Numbered from the stretch's first letter, positions 8,876 through 17,766 are shown. The stretch: 47,647 nucleotides of DNA from Shewanella benthica KT99 (GCF_000172075.1 NZ_ABIC01000034.1:1-47647), one strand, 5' to 3'. Numbers and translations are program-made. Notes: a model not told the origin generated them from the letters alone.

Positions 8876-9390
8876 TGGCACGACGATGAGGTCAACACAG
8901 TAAGACTTTATTAACAACAGCTTACGTGACTGGATTGAATCGAAATTGCTGACATTAGCCAGTGCGTTTTCCATAGATGTTGCAGCCTATGCGGTGATGT
9001 CCAATCATTTACACCTAGTGTTGTGTGTAGATATTTATCACTCTAATCGTTGGACTGATAGAGAGGTCGTTGGGCATTGGCATCAAGTCTTCAAGGGCAC
9101 TGAAACCACTCGAAAGTTTGATAAAGGTGAAAGGCCTTGCTCGATGAAACGGCAATGCTAGCCTGTATGGCCTATGTCAAACTCAACCCTATTAGAGCAA
9201 AATGGCTAAGATATTAACCAGATTAAATATCCCCAGTGACAACTGGATAAAAATAACTTCTGAATTTGGCAAATCACTTCATGGTCCAGTGGGTACACTG
9301 CAAGAACTCACCAGCTATTGTGAACACTTGGGTAAGCGACGACGGTACTTTGTTAAGTGTTGTCAACATCTAGAAACTATCGGATAACCC
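8876..9390 (+). pseudogene. Relic of REP-associated (Y1/IS200-like) transposase
   Basis: Fragments of one HUH-type Y1 transposase lie in order but in different frames. First comes DWIESKLLTLASAFSID with AAYAVMSNHLHLVL, the conserved region containing the HxH metal-binding motif. Next comes a WHQVFKG segment. After an internal deletion near 9133 there is LLDETAMLACMAYVKLNPIR, then a C-terminal part (9202-9387) LTRLNIPSDNWIKIT...YCEHLGKRRRYF. There is an in-frame stop before the first block and no start codon. The middle part carrying the catalytic tyrosine appears to be lost, so the element cannot be active. Such transposases are single-copy genes associated with REP palindromes. Confidence 0.75.
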
Positions 9391-9901
9391 GACTCAATCA
9401 ACATACTTTATCTCCTTATCCCTCCTCAATCATTGAGGTAACAAGCCCTGCCTAAAAAACACTATTTTGTTTCAAACGCATTGATTTTTCGTTCAGATTA
9501 AATCCCTTCTACTCTGGCCAGTTTTAATTCCTTGGGCTCTAAAGTTAATGCCCTATAATCAAGTTCAATTTGCTTTGATGGTTTAATTAACCATACAAAT
9601 TGAACTTGATAGAGCAAAGAATTAAATGCGGCTTCTGAGCGATCCATAGCAAGGAGTGGTCTGGTACAGAACAACTAAAACAGCGAACACTATTGCACTC
9701 GAACACCTTGTAAACATAAATTCACCTACATGATCGACAGATGCAATCTCCGAACTTTTCACCAGAGGTAAACATATCTGGTTAATGATGTAAGTATGGC
9801 AAAATTTAACGCGTGCTGAGTAGAATACGCCAGGAGGATTTACAGATTACTCTGTTAGCAAAGCTTAACTTGAAGAGCAAAACTTAATTCTACTCTTCGA
9901 G
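9391..9901. other. Gene-free stretch with a nested inverted repeat
   Basis: About 510 A/T-rich bases with no credible coding frame on either strand. The only clear structure is the nested inverted repeat at 9558-9610, described separately. The rest shows no other motif that I can support. Confidence 0.5.
9558..9610. repeat. 53-bp nested inverted repeat
   Basis: A 15-bp arm, ATCAAGTTCAATTTG (9558-9572), is perfectly repeated inverted as CAAATTGAACTTGAT (9596-9610). Inside lies a second 6-bp inverted pair, ATGGTT (9578-9583) with AACCAT (9589-9594). As RNA it would make a long two-tier hairpin. It lacks a T run, so it is not a standard terminator. It could be a REP/MITE-like element tied to the transposase relic 170 bases upstream, or a protein-binding palindrome. 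Confidence 0.8.
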
Positions 9902-10483
9902 TTAGCTTTGTTTAGCACGGACTATCTCGGTTTTACCATTCCCCGGCCAATATTTTAGTTCCCAATGTTCAACTTTAGAGCGGTTATCGGAGATGTAGTC
10001 ATAAAAACAGTAGCCGAAATTATTTACGCTACCGTCATCCTTGTATAATTCTACACCTGCGTAATAATAAACAATATCGGTGTCCTTGCCAAAATCATCA
10101 GCTTGCCCTAAATATCTCAGTACGTATTCATCCCCTTCCAATAACCCCTGCCAAACTTCCCGGCATTTATCAAGGTTTAATGTTGTACCATCGCCGCCAT
10201 TAGTCGTACTCAAGGGATAACCTGTAAAGCTAGAGTCTAAGGTGCCATCACCATAGCAGGCCAGCTCTTCAACACGAGCACTGGCTCCCGATGCAGCCCA
10301 GCAGCTGTGATACATAGTCACTCCAGAACGAAATGCACCAAAAACGCCTTTAGCAGCAGAATCATGCGCATCCTGACCTAAATTGATAAACTTAGGCAGA
10401 GCAATAACCGCTAGAATAGCTAAAATTATAATAACCACCACAAGCTCGATAAGGGTAAAACCTTTTGAAACAACACCTTTCAT
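9902..10483 (-). CDS. Type IV pilin-like protein, MSHA (MshA) type
   Basis: A 193-residue prepilin that would be processed by a prepilin peptidase and assembled into a pilus or pseudopilus. The N-terminus is MKGVVSKGFTLIELVVVI, with the Gly-Phe cleavage site and Glu5 of the mature protein, followed by the hydrophobic helix IIILAILAVIALPKF. The body has four to five cysteines, consistent with disulfide loops (CWAASG, ACYGDG, KCREVW, YCFYDY). The start at 10483 has AAGG nine bases upstream; the open frame begins 11 codons earlier, but those residues are not pilin-like. It resembles MSHA pilins in the leader, but no mshA-Q genes are nearby. Whether it is a major or minor pilin, or even functional, is open. 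Confidence 0.8.
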   Translation of the reverse strand: MKGVVSKGFTLIELVVVIIILAILAVIALPKFINLGQDAHDSAAKGVFGAFRSGVTMYHSCWAASGASARVEELACYGDGTLDSSFTGYPLSTTNGGDGTTLNLDKCREVWQGLLEGDEYVLRYLGQADDFGKDTDIVYYYAGVELYKDDGSVNNFGYCFYDYISDNRSKVEHWELKYWPGNGKTEIVRAKQS

Positions 10484-10635
10484 AACTAACAACCTTCTAC
10501 TACTGATACGAAACAAAGCGTATACATTATATCGCTCTCAGACTTTCAGAGTCACGGACTTGATAGCAAATAATCTAAATTCTTAACCTATGTCACAAAA
10601 TAAAACGATTTAAATGCATCATCATGAAATTAATG

Positions 10636-10954
10636 AAGTTATCAAATTCTGGTCTACACTCAGGCAATCAAGCGTTCGAAACGCTTCAATACCTCGGTAG
10701 TATTGCTCCTCTTAGATTTAGACAGGTTCAAACTAATCAATGACACCCTAGGCCATGATATCGGCGATGCCCTACTCCAGAAAATTTCAATACGGCTTAA
10801 ATATATGCTTAGAGAGACAGATATCGCAGCAAGATTAGGGGGAGATGAATTTGCAATCTTACTCGAATATTGCAAGTCGAGTATCTATGCTGAGGAAATA
10901 GCAAAAAAATTGCTACCCTTATTGCCGTGCATTGACGGTCAATCGAAATATTAA
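10636..10954 (+). pseudogene. GGDEF (diguanylate cyclase) domain remnant
   Basis: A fragment of a c-di-GMP synthase domain. From about 10636 the frame reads [19 protein letters not shown] and [19 protein letters not shown], and then has the intact active-site motif LGGDEF. It stops at [13 protein letters not shown]. It lacks the LTGLPNR start of the domain and the last third, and has no start codon or ribosome site at its true beginning. The most 5' codons of the shadow frame are interrupted by stops. It is therefore a truncated relic of a larger sensor protein, not an active enzyme, although the signature itself is undamaged. Confidence 0.7.
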
Positions 10955-10964
10955 CTAAAGATAC

Positions 10965-10991
10965 AAAAAAGCCCCAACTTCCGTTGAGGCT
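10965..10991 (-). terminator. Terminator of the tRNA-Cys/tRNA-Leu transcript
   Basis: On the minus strand, AGCCTCAAC pairs with GTTGGGGCT around a GGAA loop (one mismatch), followed by six Ts. It lies 27 bases beyond the tRNA-Leu CCA end and fits the end of the pgsA-distal tRNA transcript. Confidence 0.75.
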
Positions 10992-11017
10992 CATTGCCAA
11001 TTCTCAAAGAGAAATGA

Positions 11018-11103
11018 TGGTACCCGAGGCCGGACTTGAACCGGCACGATTATTCATCGAGGGATTTTAAATCCCTTGTGTCTACCGATTCCACCACTCG
11101 GGC
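11018..11103 (-). tRNA. tRNA-Leu (anticodon UAA)
   Basis: An 86-base class II tRNA with a 7-bp acceptor stem (GCCCGAG/CTCGGGT), D-arm, anticodon stem AGGGA/TCCCT around TTTAAAA (anticodon TAA), a long variable arm, a GGTTCAAGTCC T-arm and an encoded CCA. It corresponds in position to leuZ of E. coli (glyW-cysT-leuZ after pgsA). Confidence 0.95.
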
Positions 11104-11190
11104 AAACTCGTTGACTTTGATGATACGTATTATCGGTAGTTAATACTGTTTTGCTCTTAATAAAAAGCCAAACTCATCACAATCTAAATA

Positions 11191-11264
11191 TGGAGGCGCG
11201 ACCCGGAGTCGAACCGAGATCGACGGATTTGCAATCCGTAGCATAGCCATTCTGCCATCGCGCC
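11191..11264 (-). tRNA. tRNA-Cys (anticodon GCA)
   Basis: A 74-base tRNA with acceptor GGCGCGA/TCGCGCC, anticodon loop TTGCAAA (GCA), T-arm GGTTCGACTCC, discriminator U and encoded CCA, as expected for tRNA-Cys. It lies 87 bases upstream of tRNA-Leu on the same strand and is the counterpart of cysT. Confidence 0.95.
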
Positions 11265-11339
11265 TAATTTTTATCTTGTAAGATTAGAGTGTTCTTCTCT
11301 TATTATAAAGAGAGGTTCGAACCTATGACCCTGTATGAT

Positions 11340-11434
11340 TGGAGCGACATATCGGGTTCGAAACAAATTACCGATACCCATAACTAGGTATCGCGCAGTT
11401 GATTTTAATAAAGAGTCAACTGAGCTAATGTCGC
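11340..11434 (-). pseudogene. Degenerate tRNA-Gly-like element in the glyW position
   Basis: A 95-base tRNA-like sequence between pgsA and tRNA-Cys, where E. coli has glyW. The acceptor arms GCGACAT and ATGTCGC pair over 7 bp, followed by UCCA (the tRNA-Gly/Cys type end). Positions 8-18 read TAGCTCAGTTG and the T-arm reads TTCGAACCCGAT, both canonical tRNA sequences. The anticodon-like arm is CGATACC/GGTATCG, but its loop is 8 bases (TAGTTATG) and offers no Gly anticodon. The D-arm is replaced by a long hairpin (GCTCAGTTGA with TCAACTGCGC, one mismatch). The T-loop has about 8 extra bases (TAATTTGT) inserted after ATCGG. It cannot be a normal tRNA, yet its helices are still paired. Confidence 0.55.
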
Positions 11435-11586
11435 TTACATCCATACAAAATCTTATTTTGCAGTAAGTCGTTTCCTAAGAAGCTTTCCCCTGACTGCGAA
11501 ATGGAATTTTACCGATTTAGTATCAGGAGTCAATCTCATATTTACCGATAAATGACTGTTTGAATACTAAATAACCTTATTGCATT

Positions 11587-12144
11587 TTAATTATCCGATT
11601 CCGCTGTCAAATCCCCCCAAGCAGCCAAGATATAATTCATCATTGACCAAAAAGTGAGGACTGTGGCAACGTAAAGCAGTGCATATGCTGCATAGGTAAG
11701 GAAATTGTTGGGATGCCAGATAAGACCGGTTATAGCCACCATCTGTGTCGCCGTCTTATATTTACCGATCCAGGAGACAGCAACGGCCCCTCTCTTACCA
11801 ATCTCAGCCATCCATTCACGCAGCGCCGAGATAACTATCTCGCGGCCAATCATAAATAAAGCCGGCAATGTGAGCCAGATATTATTGTTATCGGCGACCA
11901 GCAGAACGAGTGCAGTGATAACCATGATCTTATCAGCCACGGGATCCAGAAAAGCACCGAATCGAGTAGACTGCTTTAATTTTCGAGCGGCATAGCCATC
12001 CAGTGCATCGGTAACAGCTGCTAACCAAAAAATAAAGGCTGCTGCAAAAGCAGCCCAAGAATAAGGAAGGTAGAAAACCACTATAAACACAGGTAACAGA
12101 AATAATCTGAACAAAGTTAAAGCTATAGGTATATTAAACGGCAT
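11587..12144 (-). CDS. pgsA: CDP-diacylglycerol-glycerol-3-phosphate 3-phosphatidyltransferase
   Basis: Inner-membrane enzyme for the committed step of phosphatidylglycerol synthesis. The 185 residues match the family. The CDP-alcohol phosphotransferase signature DG-x2-AR-x8-G-x3-D-x3-D is present ([10 protein letters not shown] followed by [11 protein letters not shown]). Four to six hydrophobic helices follow. The start [14 protein letters not shown] matches the E. coli MQFNIPTLLTLFR start, although its ribosome site is weak, which fits translation coupled to uvrC 47 bases upstream. The gene order uvrY-uvrC-pgsA-tRNAs is the same as in E. coli. Confidence 0.95.
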   Translation of the reverse strand: MPFNIPIALTLFRLFLLPVFIVVFYLPYSWAAFAAAFIFWLAAVTDALDGYAARKLKQSTRFGAFLDPVADKIMVITALVLLVADNNNIWLTLPALFMIGREIVISALREWMAEIGKRGAVAVSWIGKYKTATQMVAITGLIWHPNNFLTYAAYALLYVATVLTFWSMMNYILAAWGDLTAESDN

Positions 12145-12191
12145 GAGAAAACCAATAGTTTAAAAGCAGCGCCAATTTTGCCTTAATTTAG

Positions 12192-14021
12192 CTAGCCTCG
12201 CAATGAATCATGTATTTTTTTCGCCATATCTACGCTGATCCCCGGCACTTTCGCCATTTCTGCCACACTTGCGTTTTTCACTTCCTGTAATCCACCTAAA
12301 AATTGTAACAAGGCCTTGCGACGTTTCGGTCCGACCCCGGCAATGGATTCTAGTGTAGAAGTATTGCGTGTCTTCTGTCGTTTATTTCTATGACCTGTGA
12401 TGGCAAAGCGATGAGACTCATCACGAATATGCTGTATCAAGTGCAAAGCACCAGAGTCTGCTGCGATGGAGAAAGAAAGTTCATTTTCACCGTAGATCAA
12501 GGTTTCCAGGCCCGGCTTTCTCCCCTCTCCTTTAGCGATACCGATTAACATAGGAGCCGTATCAAGATGAGCGAATTTTTCATCTATGATTTTTTGTGCA
12601 ATTCTAAGCTGACCCAAACCTCCATCGATAAATAAGATATCCGGGATCTTGCCAGTTTTATCAATTTTATCAAACCGCCTAGTGATCGCCTGCTTCATGG
12701 CCGCATAATCATCACCTGGCGTGATACCATTAATGTTGTAATGACGGTAGTCTGCCTTATTCGGACCTTCTCGATTAAAAACAACACAGGAAGCCACAGT
12801 GCTCTCTCCCATAGTGTGGCTAATATCGAAACATTCCATTCTTTGGACTCGCGTCGTCATGTCCAGGGCCTCTTCTAATAATAAGAAGCGCTGTTCGACG
12901 GTATTCTTATGAGACAGCCGGGTATTCACCGCATTAGTCGCGTTTGTAACGGCTAAACGTAAAAAATTCGCTCTCTCACTGCGTACATTCGTTTTAATCT
13001 CTACCTTTTTATCCAGCGCCGTTTGTATCGCCTTCTCTAACTGAGGTAAATCATCGAAGCTCTGACTCAATAAAATCTCTTTCGGCACCGTTCTTTGACT
13101 ATCGCCATTGAGGTAAAACTGGATCATGAACGCACTCAAGACTTCATCCATATCGGTTTGATCCGGTACACTTGGATAGTAGCTTCGGCTACCAAAAATT
13201 TTACCATTGCGTATGAAGAGCAGATGAAAACAAGCCACACCCGATGCGTAATGCGCACCAATCACATCCATATCACCAGAGGTACCTGACACCTCCTGCT
13301 GCTCAGCCACTCTTCTCAGTGCAGAGATTTGATCTCTATAGCTAGCCGCTTTTTCATATTCAAGGGATTGCGCGCAAGCCTCCATTTTCGACACTAGCTC
13401 AACCATCACCTGTTGATTCTTGCCCTTAAGAAATAAGCTGGCTAGTTTGACTTGCGCTTCATACTCTTCACTACTGATTTTATCTACACAAGGGGCACTA
13501 CATCGACCTATCTGATATTGTAAACAGGGCCGAGAGCGAGATTTATAATAAAGATCATCACATTGTCTGATAGGAAATATTTTTTGCATCAAATGCAAAC
13601 TTTCTCTAACAGCACCACCATTTGGATAAGGGCCAAAATAGGTCCCTTTATCCCTCTTAGATCCACGATGATAGGCAAGTCTAGGGTGTTTATGATGGCT
13701 CAGTAAAATATATGGATAGGATTTATCATCTCGAAGTAACACGTTATATCTGGGCATATACTGCTTGATATAATCATTTTCGAGGATCAGCGCATCGGTC
13801 TCACTGTGAGTCACGGTCACATCGATATTGGCGATATGAGAGACCAAGGCTTGAGTTTTTACATGGACAAGGTTTTTACGAAAATAGGAGCTAAGACGCT
13901 TCTTAAGATCTTTGGCCTTTCCCACATAGATGACGACATCCTCTGCGTCATACATGCGATAAACACCCGGCGATGAAGAGACACTTTTTAGAAACAGCAC
14001 TGAATCAAACTGAACTGGCAT
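12192..14021 (-). CDS. uvrC: Excinuclease ABC subunit C
   Basis: Nuclease subunit of the UvrABC repair machine; it makes both incisions around bulky DNA lesions. The 609 residues equal the family length. Domains in order: GIY-YIG nuclease for the 3' cut (about 1-95, [20 protein letters not shown]), a cysteine cluster ([13 protein letters not shown]), the UVR motif that binds UvrB (about 200-235), the RNase H-like nuclease for the 5' cut ([20 protein letters not shown]) and two helix-hairpin-helix motifs at the C-terminus ([25 protein letters not shown]). It lies between uvrY (102 bases upstream) and pgsA (47 bases downstream), as in E. coli. Confidence 0.97.
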   Translation of the reverse strand: MPVQFDSVLFLKSVSSSPGVYRMYDAEDVVIYVGKAKDLKKRLSSYFRKNLVHVKTQALVSHIANIDVTVTHSETDALILENDYIKQYMPRYNVLLRDDKSYPYILLSHHKHPRLAYHRGSKRDKGTYFGPYPNGGAVRESLHLMQKIFPIRQCDDLYYKSRSRPCLQYQIGRCSAPCVDKISSEEYEAQVKLASLFLKGKNQQVMVELVSKMEACAQSLEYEKAASYRDQISALRRVAEQQEVSGTSGDMDVIGAHYASGVACFHLLFIRNGKIFGSRSYYPSVPDQTDMDEVLSAFMIQFYLNGDSQRTVPKEILLSQSFDDLPQLEKAIQTALDKKVEIKTNVRSERANFLRLAVTNATNAVNTRLSHKNTVEQRFLLLEEALDMTTRVQRMECFDISHTMGESTVASCVVFNREGPNKADYRHYNINGITPGDDYAAMKQAITRRFDKIDKTGKIPDILFIDGGLGQLRIAQKIIDEKFAHLDTAPMLIGIAKGEGRKPGLETLIYGENELSFSIAADSGALHLIQHIRDESHRFAITGHRNKRQKTRNTSTLESIAGVGPKRRKALLQFLGGLQEVKNASVAEMAKVPGISVDMAKKIHDSLRG

Positions 14022-14123
14022 AGGTAAAATGGCTAAAGTTGTTTACGCTAATGAATCGCGACAGTTTCTACCCATGACTAACGAATTTCTGACGCTATGT
14101 CTAACATTAGTCATGTTAAATGG

Positions 14124-14768
14124 CTAGAACTGCCCTGCATCAATCATTTTATAACGGATCGCGAGGCGTGTCAGCTCAACATCACCATTGATACCCAATT
14201 TAGCAAATAAACGATAGCGATAGCTATTGACTGTCTTAGGGCTCAAATTAAGTTGCGCTGCAATCTCACTCACCTTTTCGCCATTGGTGATCATCATCAT
14301 GATCTGTAACTCACGCTCAGAGAGTGATTGAAATGGGCTCTCATCACTCGAACTAAATTGACTCAGAGCCATCTGCTGGGCGATTTCCGGAGAAAGATAC
14401 CTTTGCCCATGTGCCACTTGCCTAATCGCCTGCAACACCTCAGGTGGTGTTGCACCTTTGGTTAGGTAGCCTGATGCACCGGCCTGCATCACCTTAGTCG
14501 GGAATGGATCTTCAGTCTGAATTGTTAGCACGATAATTTTTGCATGAGACTGATAACGTAAAATTTTACGTGTCGCTTCCAAGCCGCCTATCCCAGGCAT
14601 GTTCATGTCCATCAGGATGACATCGGCTTCGTTACTTCGACTCCATTGAACCGCGGTTTCTCCGTCGCCAGCTTCGCCCACGACTTTAATGCCACGCTCA
14701 TCTTCAATAATACGGCGAATTCCGGTGCGAACTAGCTCATGATCGTCGACTAAATATACTGAAATCAA
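14124..14768 (-). CDS. uvrY: Response regulator UvrY/GacA, TTG start
   Basis: DNA-binding response regulator of the BarA/UvrY (GacS/GacA) system, which activates Csr small RNAs and so controls carbon flow, biofilm and motility. The 214 residues comprise a receiver domain with the acidic pocket Asp8/Asp9, phosphoacceptor Asp54 (ILMDMNMPG), the Thr and Lys positions, and a LuxR-type helix-turn-helix (about 145-205, LSERELQIMMMI, SEIAAQLNLSPKTVNSYR). The first codon is TTG (14768-14766), with AAGG nine bases upstream, encoding MISVYLVDDHELVR. No ATG fits, and the E. coli orthologue, as I recall, also uses TTG. Confidence 0.95.
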   Translation of the reverse strand: MISVYLVDDHELVRTGIRRIIEDERGIKVVGEAGDGETAVQWSRSNEADVILMDMNMPGIGGLEATRKILRYQSHAKIIVLTIQTEDPFPTKVMQAGASGYLTKGATPPEVLQAIRQVAHGQRYLSPEIAQQMALSQFSSSDESPFQSLSERELQIMMMITNGEKVSEIAAQLNLSPKTVNSYRYRLFAKLGINGDVELTRLAIRYKMIDAGQF

Positions 14769-15144
14769 TTCAAATTACCTTAGGGCTGACGTGAAGAATC
14801 TTGCCTGATTCAAATTCTTATTTAATGCTAATTTAGCCCATAAACCCTCAATAAGAAAGCTCGTTTTTTAATATGCGAGATGATTCATCGCAGGCAAGCC
14901 ATTACATTGAGCGAATAACAACCAAAGCATTGTATTTATTTGTTTTACCTATGCTAATTTAGATTAAACCAGCCATGGTCAACTCGATAGTCGAACATTA
15001 ATCTGCGCGATAAAAAGCCAAATAACTATTGGTATACGATTCTGCACATCACTTGAGCAGCGCAATATATTTTCATGCCTCTGCATATGAGTCAGTTTCA
15101 GTCTATTCTTATTGTATAAATCACGACTAGAAGTGAGATTGACG
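14769..15144. other. Intergenic region upstream of uvrY
   Basis: About 375 A/T-rich bases that must contain the uvrY promoter and the left end of the IS1595-type element. I find no coding frame, no convincing promoter pair and no clear left terminal repeat of the IS. Confidence 0.4.
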
Positions 15145-16026
15145 ATGAAACGCTGAAGCTAGTTTTTTGAATGGCAACGCCAGTTGGGTTCTGAAATTGA
15201 TTGTTTAAACCACCTAAAGCACATCAGATGGCGTACTGGTTTTATTTGTCCTAGGTGCAGTTGTGAGCATAGTTATCAGCTCACTACTCGTGATGTCTAT
15301 GAATGTAGTCAGTGTCATAAACAAACATCTGTCACCGCAGATACTGTATTCCATGGTAGCCGTATTCCCTTAGCGAAGTGGTTTTGGGCCATCTACTTTC
15401 TCGGCTCAGATAAAGGCAGCATTTCAGCATTGAGACTCAGTAAACTCATTGAGGTTAATTGGCGAACGGCACGCTTAATATTGAGCAAGTTGAGAACGGC
15501 AATGGGTCATAGAGACAGTCTATATAGGCTTTCAGGTCTCATTGAAATTGATGATGCCTTCGTTGGGGGAAAGAGAAAAGGTAAACGCGGACGTGGAGCC
15601 GCAGGGTAAACGCGTGTGTTAATTGCTGTTGAAAGCAAAGTGAAACGCGCGGGATTTATCGCTATGCAGGCCGTCGACAGTGTTTGTCATGAAGCCGTTA
15701 ACGATTTTATTGCTAGGCACTTAAATGCACAGCAAGAAGTTCATATTGACGGACTAGCCGCTTTGAATATCATAGATAACACTCAACAGCATGAAGCTAG
15801 GGTTACACCGAGTGAGTTGGTCGATGAATGGTTGCCTTGGGTTCATATTGCAATAGGTAACTTAAAAGCCTTTTTACTCGGCACATTTCATGGAGTTTCG
15901 GGAAAATACCTTCAAGAATACCTTAGTGAGTTCTGTTATCGGTTTAACCGAAGAAAAATGGAAAAAGAAATCCCTAATAGGCGGTTAAATCTGGCAATAA
16001 TTCATTCGCCGGTACATTCGTACTGA
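15145..16026 (+). pseudogene. IS1595-family transposase, three in-frame stops
   Basis: One reading frame from ATG 15145 to TGA 16026 (294 codons) encodes a typical IS1595 transposase: an N-terminal zinc ribbon (CPRCSCEHSY, CSQCHKQTS), then a DDE/DDN-type catalytic domain (IEIDDAFVGGKRKG, VHIDGLAALN) and a C-terminal FCYRFNRRKM. It is interrupted by TGA at 15154-15156, TAG at 15160-15162 and TAA at 15607-15609 (between GRGAAG and TRVLIAVE). The frame is otherwise preserved, so decay is by point mutation only. I could not identify terminal inverted repeats. It abuts the IS30 relic on its right. Confidence 0.88.
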
Positions 16027-16043
16027 GTGAGGTACAGCTGGAA

Positions 16044-16903
16044 TCAAGCAATAAGTGCAACACGCTTACCAGTAAAGACCTCGAGGGGTGTTAGCCCGCC
16101 TAATATCTTTCTTGGCGTTAAATTTAGTTGCAATATCCTGTTCTCGATTTCCTCCTCCGTCAGCCTAGCCATGTCGAATTTCTTAGGCCAAAACCGCCGA
16201 ATCCGACCGTTAGTATTTTCATTCGTTCCTCGCTGCCAACTCGCATAAGGTTTGGCAAAATAAACCTTCGCTCCCGTCGCTTCATGAACCTTCATATGGC
16301 CTGCAAACTCACCGCCATTATCCAAGGTTATTGTCAATGCAGTATGGACTTGCCCATGAACGGTATCGCCTTCCCAGTCACCTATTCGTTCTCTTGCTGC
16401 TACAATTTTCGGGCGTTCACTGATATCTACTCGGTCTGGGATCAAGCTGACACCCGCATTACGCTTCCTTTTTCCACCTTTCCAACGTGTTTTACCATAG
16501 CGAGGTAGCTGCTTATATAAAGTGCCACCTTGCTGCTTATTCTCTTCAACACGCCGATAAATGGTTGTATGACTCAAGCATTCACTTGGGGCGAATTCTA
16601 TTGGCATGCGGTCACAGATCGCCCCAGGAGACCAGTTAAGCACCATGCATTTTCGAATGATCTCGTCAGTACTTGGCTGGCGTTTACAGGCTTTTTCGAC
16701 ATCCTTTTACGCTTACAGCTTAACGTATGTGCCATTTTCGGGTCATAGTTTAGGCTGGTGATATTTCGCTTTAACTCACGGCATACGGTACTAAAATGTA
16801 CCCCGACTTCCTCGGCGATCTGACGAAGTGTCATACCTGTTTTACGGGAGGCAGATATTTGGTATCGTAGTTCCTGAGTGAGCTGATGGTACTGTTTGTT
16901 CAT
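16044..16903 (-). pseudogene. IS30-family transposase, frameshifted and internally deleted
   Basis: The N-terminal part (16903 to about 16650) is the IS30 helix-turn-helix region (YHQLTQELRYQISASRK, LRQIAEEVGVHFSTVCREL). The rest continues in another frame from about 16680 (IIRKCMVLNWSPGAICDRMP) through TIYRRVEENKQQGG and GDWEGDTVHG. It then jumps directly to LTITLDNGGEFAGH, so about 40-45 residues of the catalytic core normally between these blocks are missing. It ends with VYFAKPYASWQRGTNENTNG and LTPLEVFTGKRVALIA. With both a frameshift and a catalytic-core deletion, the copy cannot transpose. Confidence 0.88.
16049..16061 (+). repeat. Left inverted repeat of the IS30-like element
   Basis: CAATAAGTGCAAC is the exact reverse complement of GTTGCACTTATTG at 16974-16986. 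It overlaps the last codons of the transposase (encoding VALI). The pair probably marks the ends of the element, roughly 16049-16986, but the outer bases differ, so the boundaries are uncertain. Confidence 0.6.
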
Positions 16904-16973
16904 GACCGACTCTGAATTTGTGTGTGTGAACTAAAATTCTGCCTTCAGCTCTCTCACTTTTCAACCTTAATCT

Positions 16974-16986
16974 GTTGCACTTATTG
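16974..16986 (-). repeat. Right inverted repeat of the IS30-like element
   Basis: GTTGCACTTATTG is the inverted partner of the repeat at 16049-16061. The McrC-like fragment begins immediately beyond it, which suggests the IS inserted into, or recombined within, that gene. Confidence 0.6.
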
Positions 16987-17146
16987 TATTACCTCAGCGC
17001 TATACCTGATTTACCCACAACACGAAAAGTTTAATGCGCCACTAGAGCCATTTTATTTTAAGCCAGGATTAAAGCTTAACGTAGTGCCATATGATTTGGT
17101 GAATGATGAGTGTGAAATTGAGTTAATTTCTGGTGTTAAAAGTTAA
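16987..17146 (+). pseudogene. C-terminal fragment of McrC-like restriction subunit
   Basis: The frame ending at 17146 reads ALYLIYPQHEKFNAPLEPFY, then FKPGLKLNVVPYDLVNDE, and stops about 50 codons after the IS30 end. The pattern LIYP...PL..F.F...L.L.VVP(Y/F)DL is the C-terminal signature of McrC, partner of the McrB GTPase in 5-methylcytosine-dependent restriction. No start, no other McrC part and no McrB remain in the window. The family call is from recalled sequence pattern only. The fragment implies that a restriction system was once here and was destroyed. Confidence 0.6.
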
Positions 17147-17170
17147 GTAAGCCATGAAAATGAACTTTAT

Positions 17171-17419
17171 ATGTTAGGAAATATTTTAGCTGGGTTGCAA
17201 CTATATGATCGTTTTAAAAATAAGTTTAGTAATAAAGCCGCTTCTGCTGGTTGCACATTCCACGGCATTAATGCGTTTGATTATTTCACCACATTGCGGC
17301 GAGAGCCCTGTAACGAGCACCTGTTTGTGTTCTGTAATCGTCAGTTTGAAGTGATGAAATTATCTAGCGCCATGTTTAGCTTAATACCACGTTCATCTAT
17401 TGTTTCATCGCTCACGTGA
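17171..17419 (+). pseudogene. Unrecognised fragment, weak IS66-like similarity
   Basis: An 82-codon open frame (MLGNILAGLQLYDRFKNKF...). The pieces NAFDYFTTLRRE and LFVFCNRQ recall stretches of IS66-family proteins (the latter of the accessory protein TnpB), but the two would belong to different proteins, so this may be a chimera of relics or a chance frame. There is no ribosome site. Treated as debris. Confidence 0.25.
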
Positions 17420-17734
17420 GTTATCTGCACTCTGAACTCTAATAGGCACGATAAGAGCATCAACAGAACCAAATTGGACTCACAACGGATCAATTGCTCG
17501 ATCGATAAGCGGTTTGAAGTCTTCAAAATCAGTTTCAATAGTCACGCTATCGAGCAGTATTTTGTTCGCTTGAGCAATGGAAAAATTTCGCGTGACTGTA
17601 ACAGAGCGGACTTTGGTTAGAAGTGACACTTTGAAATCAAATGGATAACCCAGATCTCTCAGAGATTTAGATAGGCAGATGCGGGTGTAATAGGTGCAAT
17701 TTGTCGCGCGGAATAGATACATTGTCTCAGCCAA
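17408..17734 (-). pseudogene. N-terminal remnant of a phage-type (tyrosine recombinase) integrase
   Basis: The frame from 17734 begins MAETMYLFRATNCTYYTRIC and continues SKSLRDLGYPFDFKVSLLTK, then stops after 84 codons; the same frame continues about 24 more codons past the stop. The start resembles the N-terminal arm-binding region of integrases found in Shewanella and Vibrio islands (YLFK..N..YYTRI...LR..G.PF..K.SLLTK). The catalytic domain (R...HxxR...Y) is absent. It lies 76 bases beyond the 3' end of tRNA-Ser and points away from it, the usual layout for an island integrated at a tRNA. The family call is recalled, not searched. Confidence 0.5.
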
Positions 17735-17766
17735 TCCTGTTGGACTATTCTGAAATGCTGCAGATA

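Noticed and set aside
9202..9387. A 61-codon frame considered as an independent small gene
   Set aside because: Its sequence is the C-terminal end of the same RAYT-like transposase whose N-terminal part lies just upstream.
16128..16508. A 126-codon frame opposite the IS30 transposase
   Set aside because: It is the antisense of the transposase coding region; no domain or start signal.
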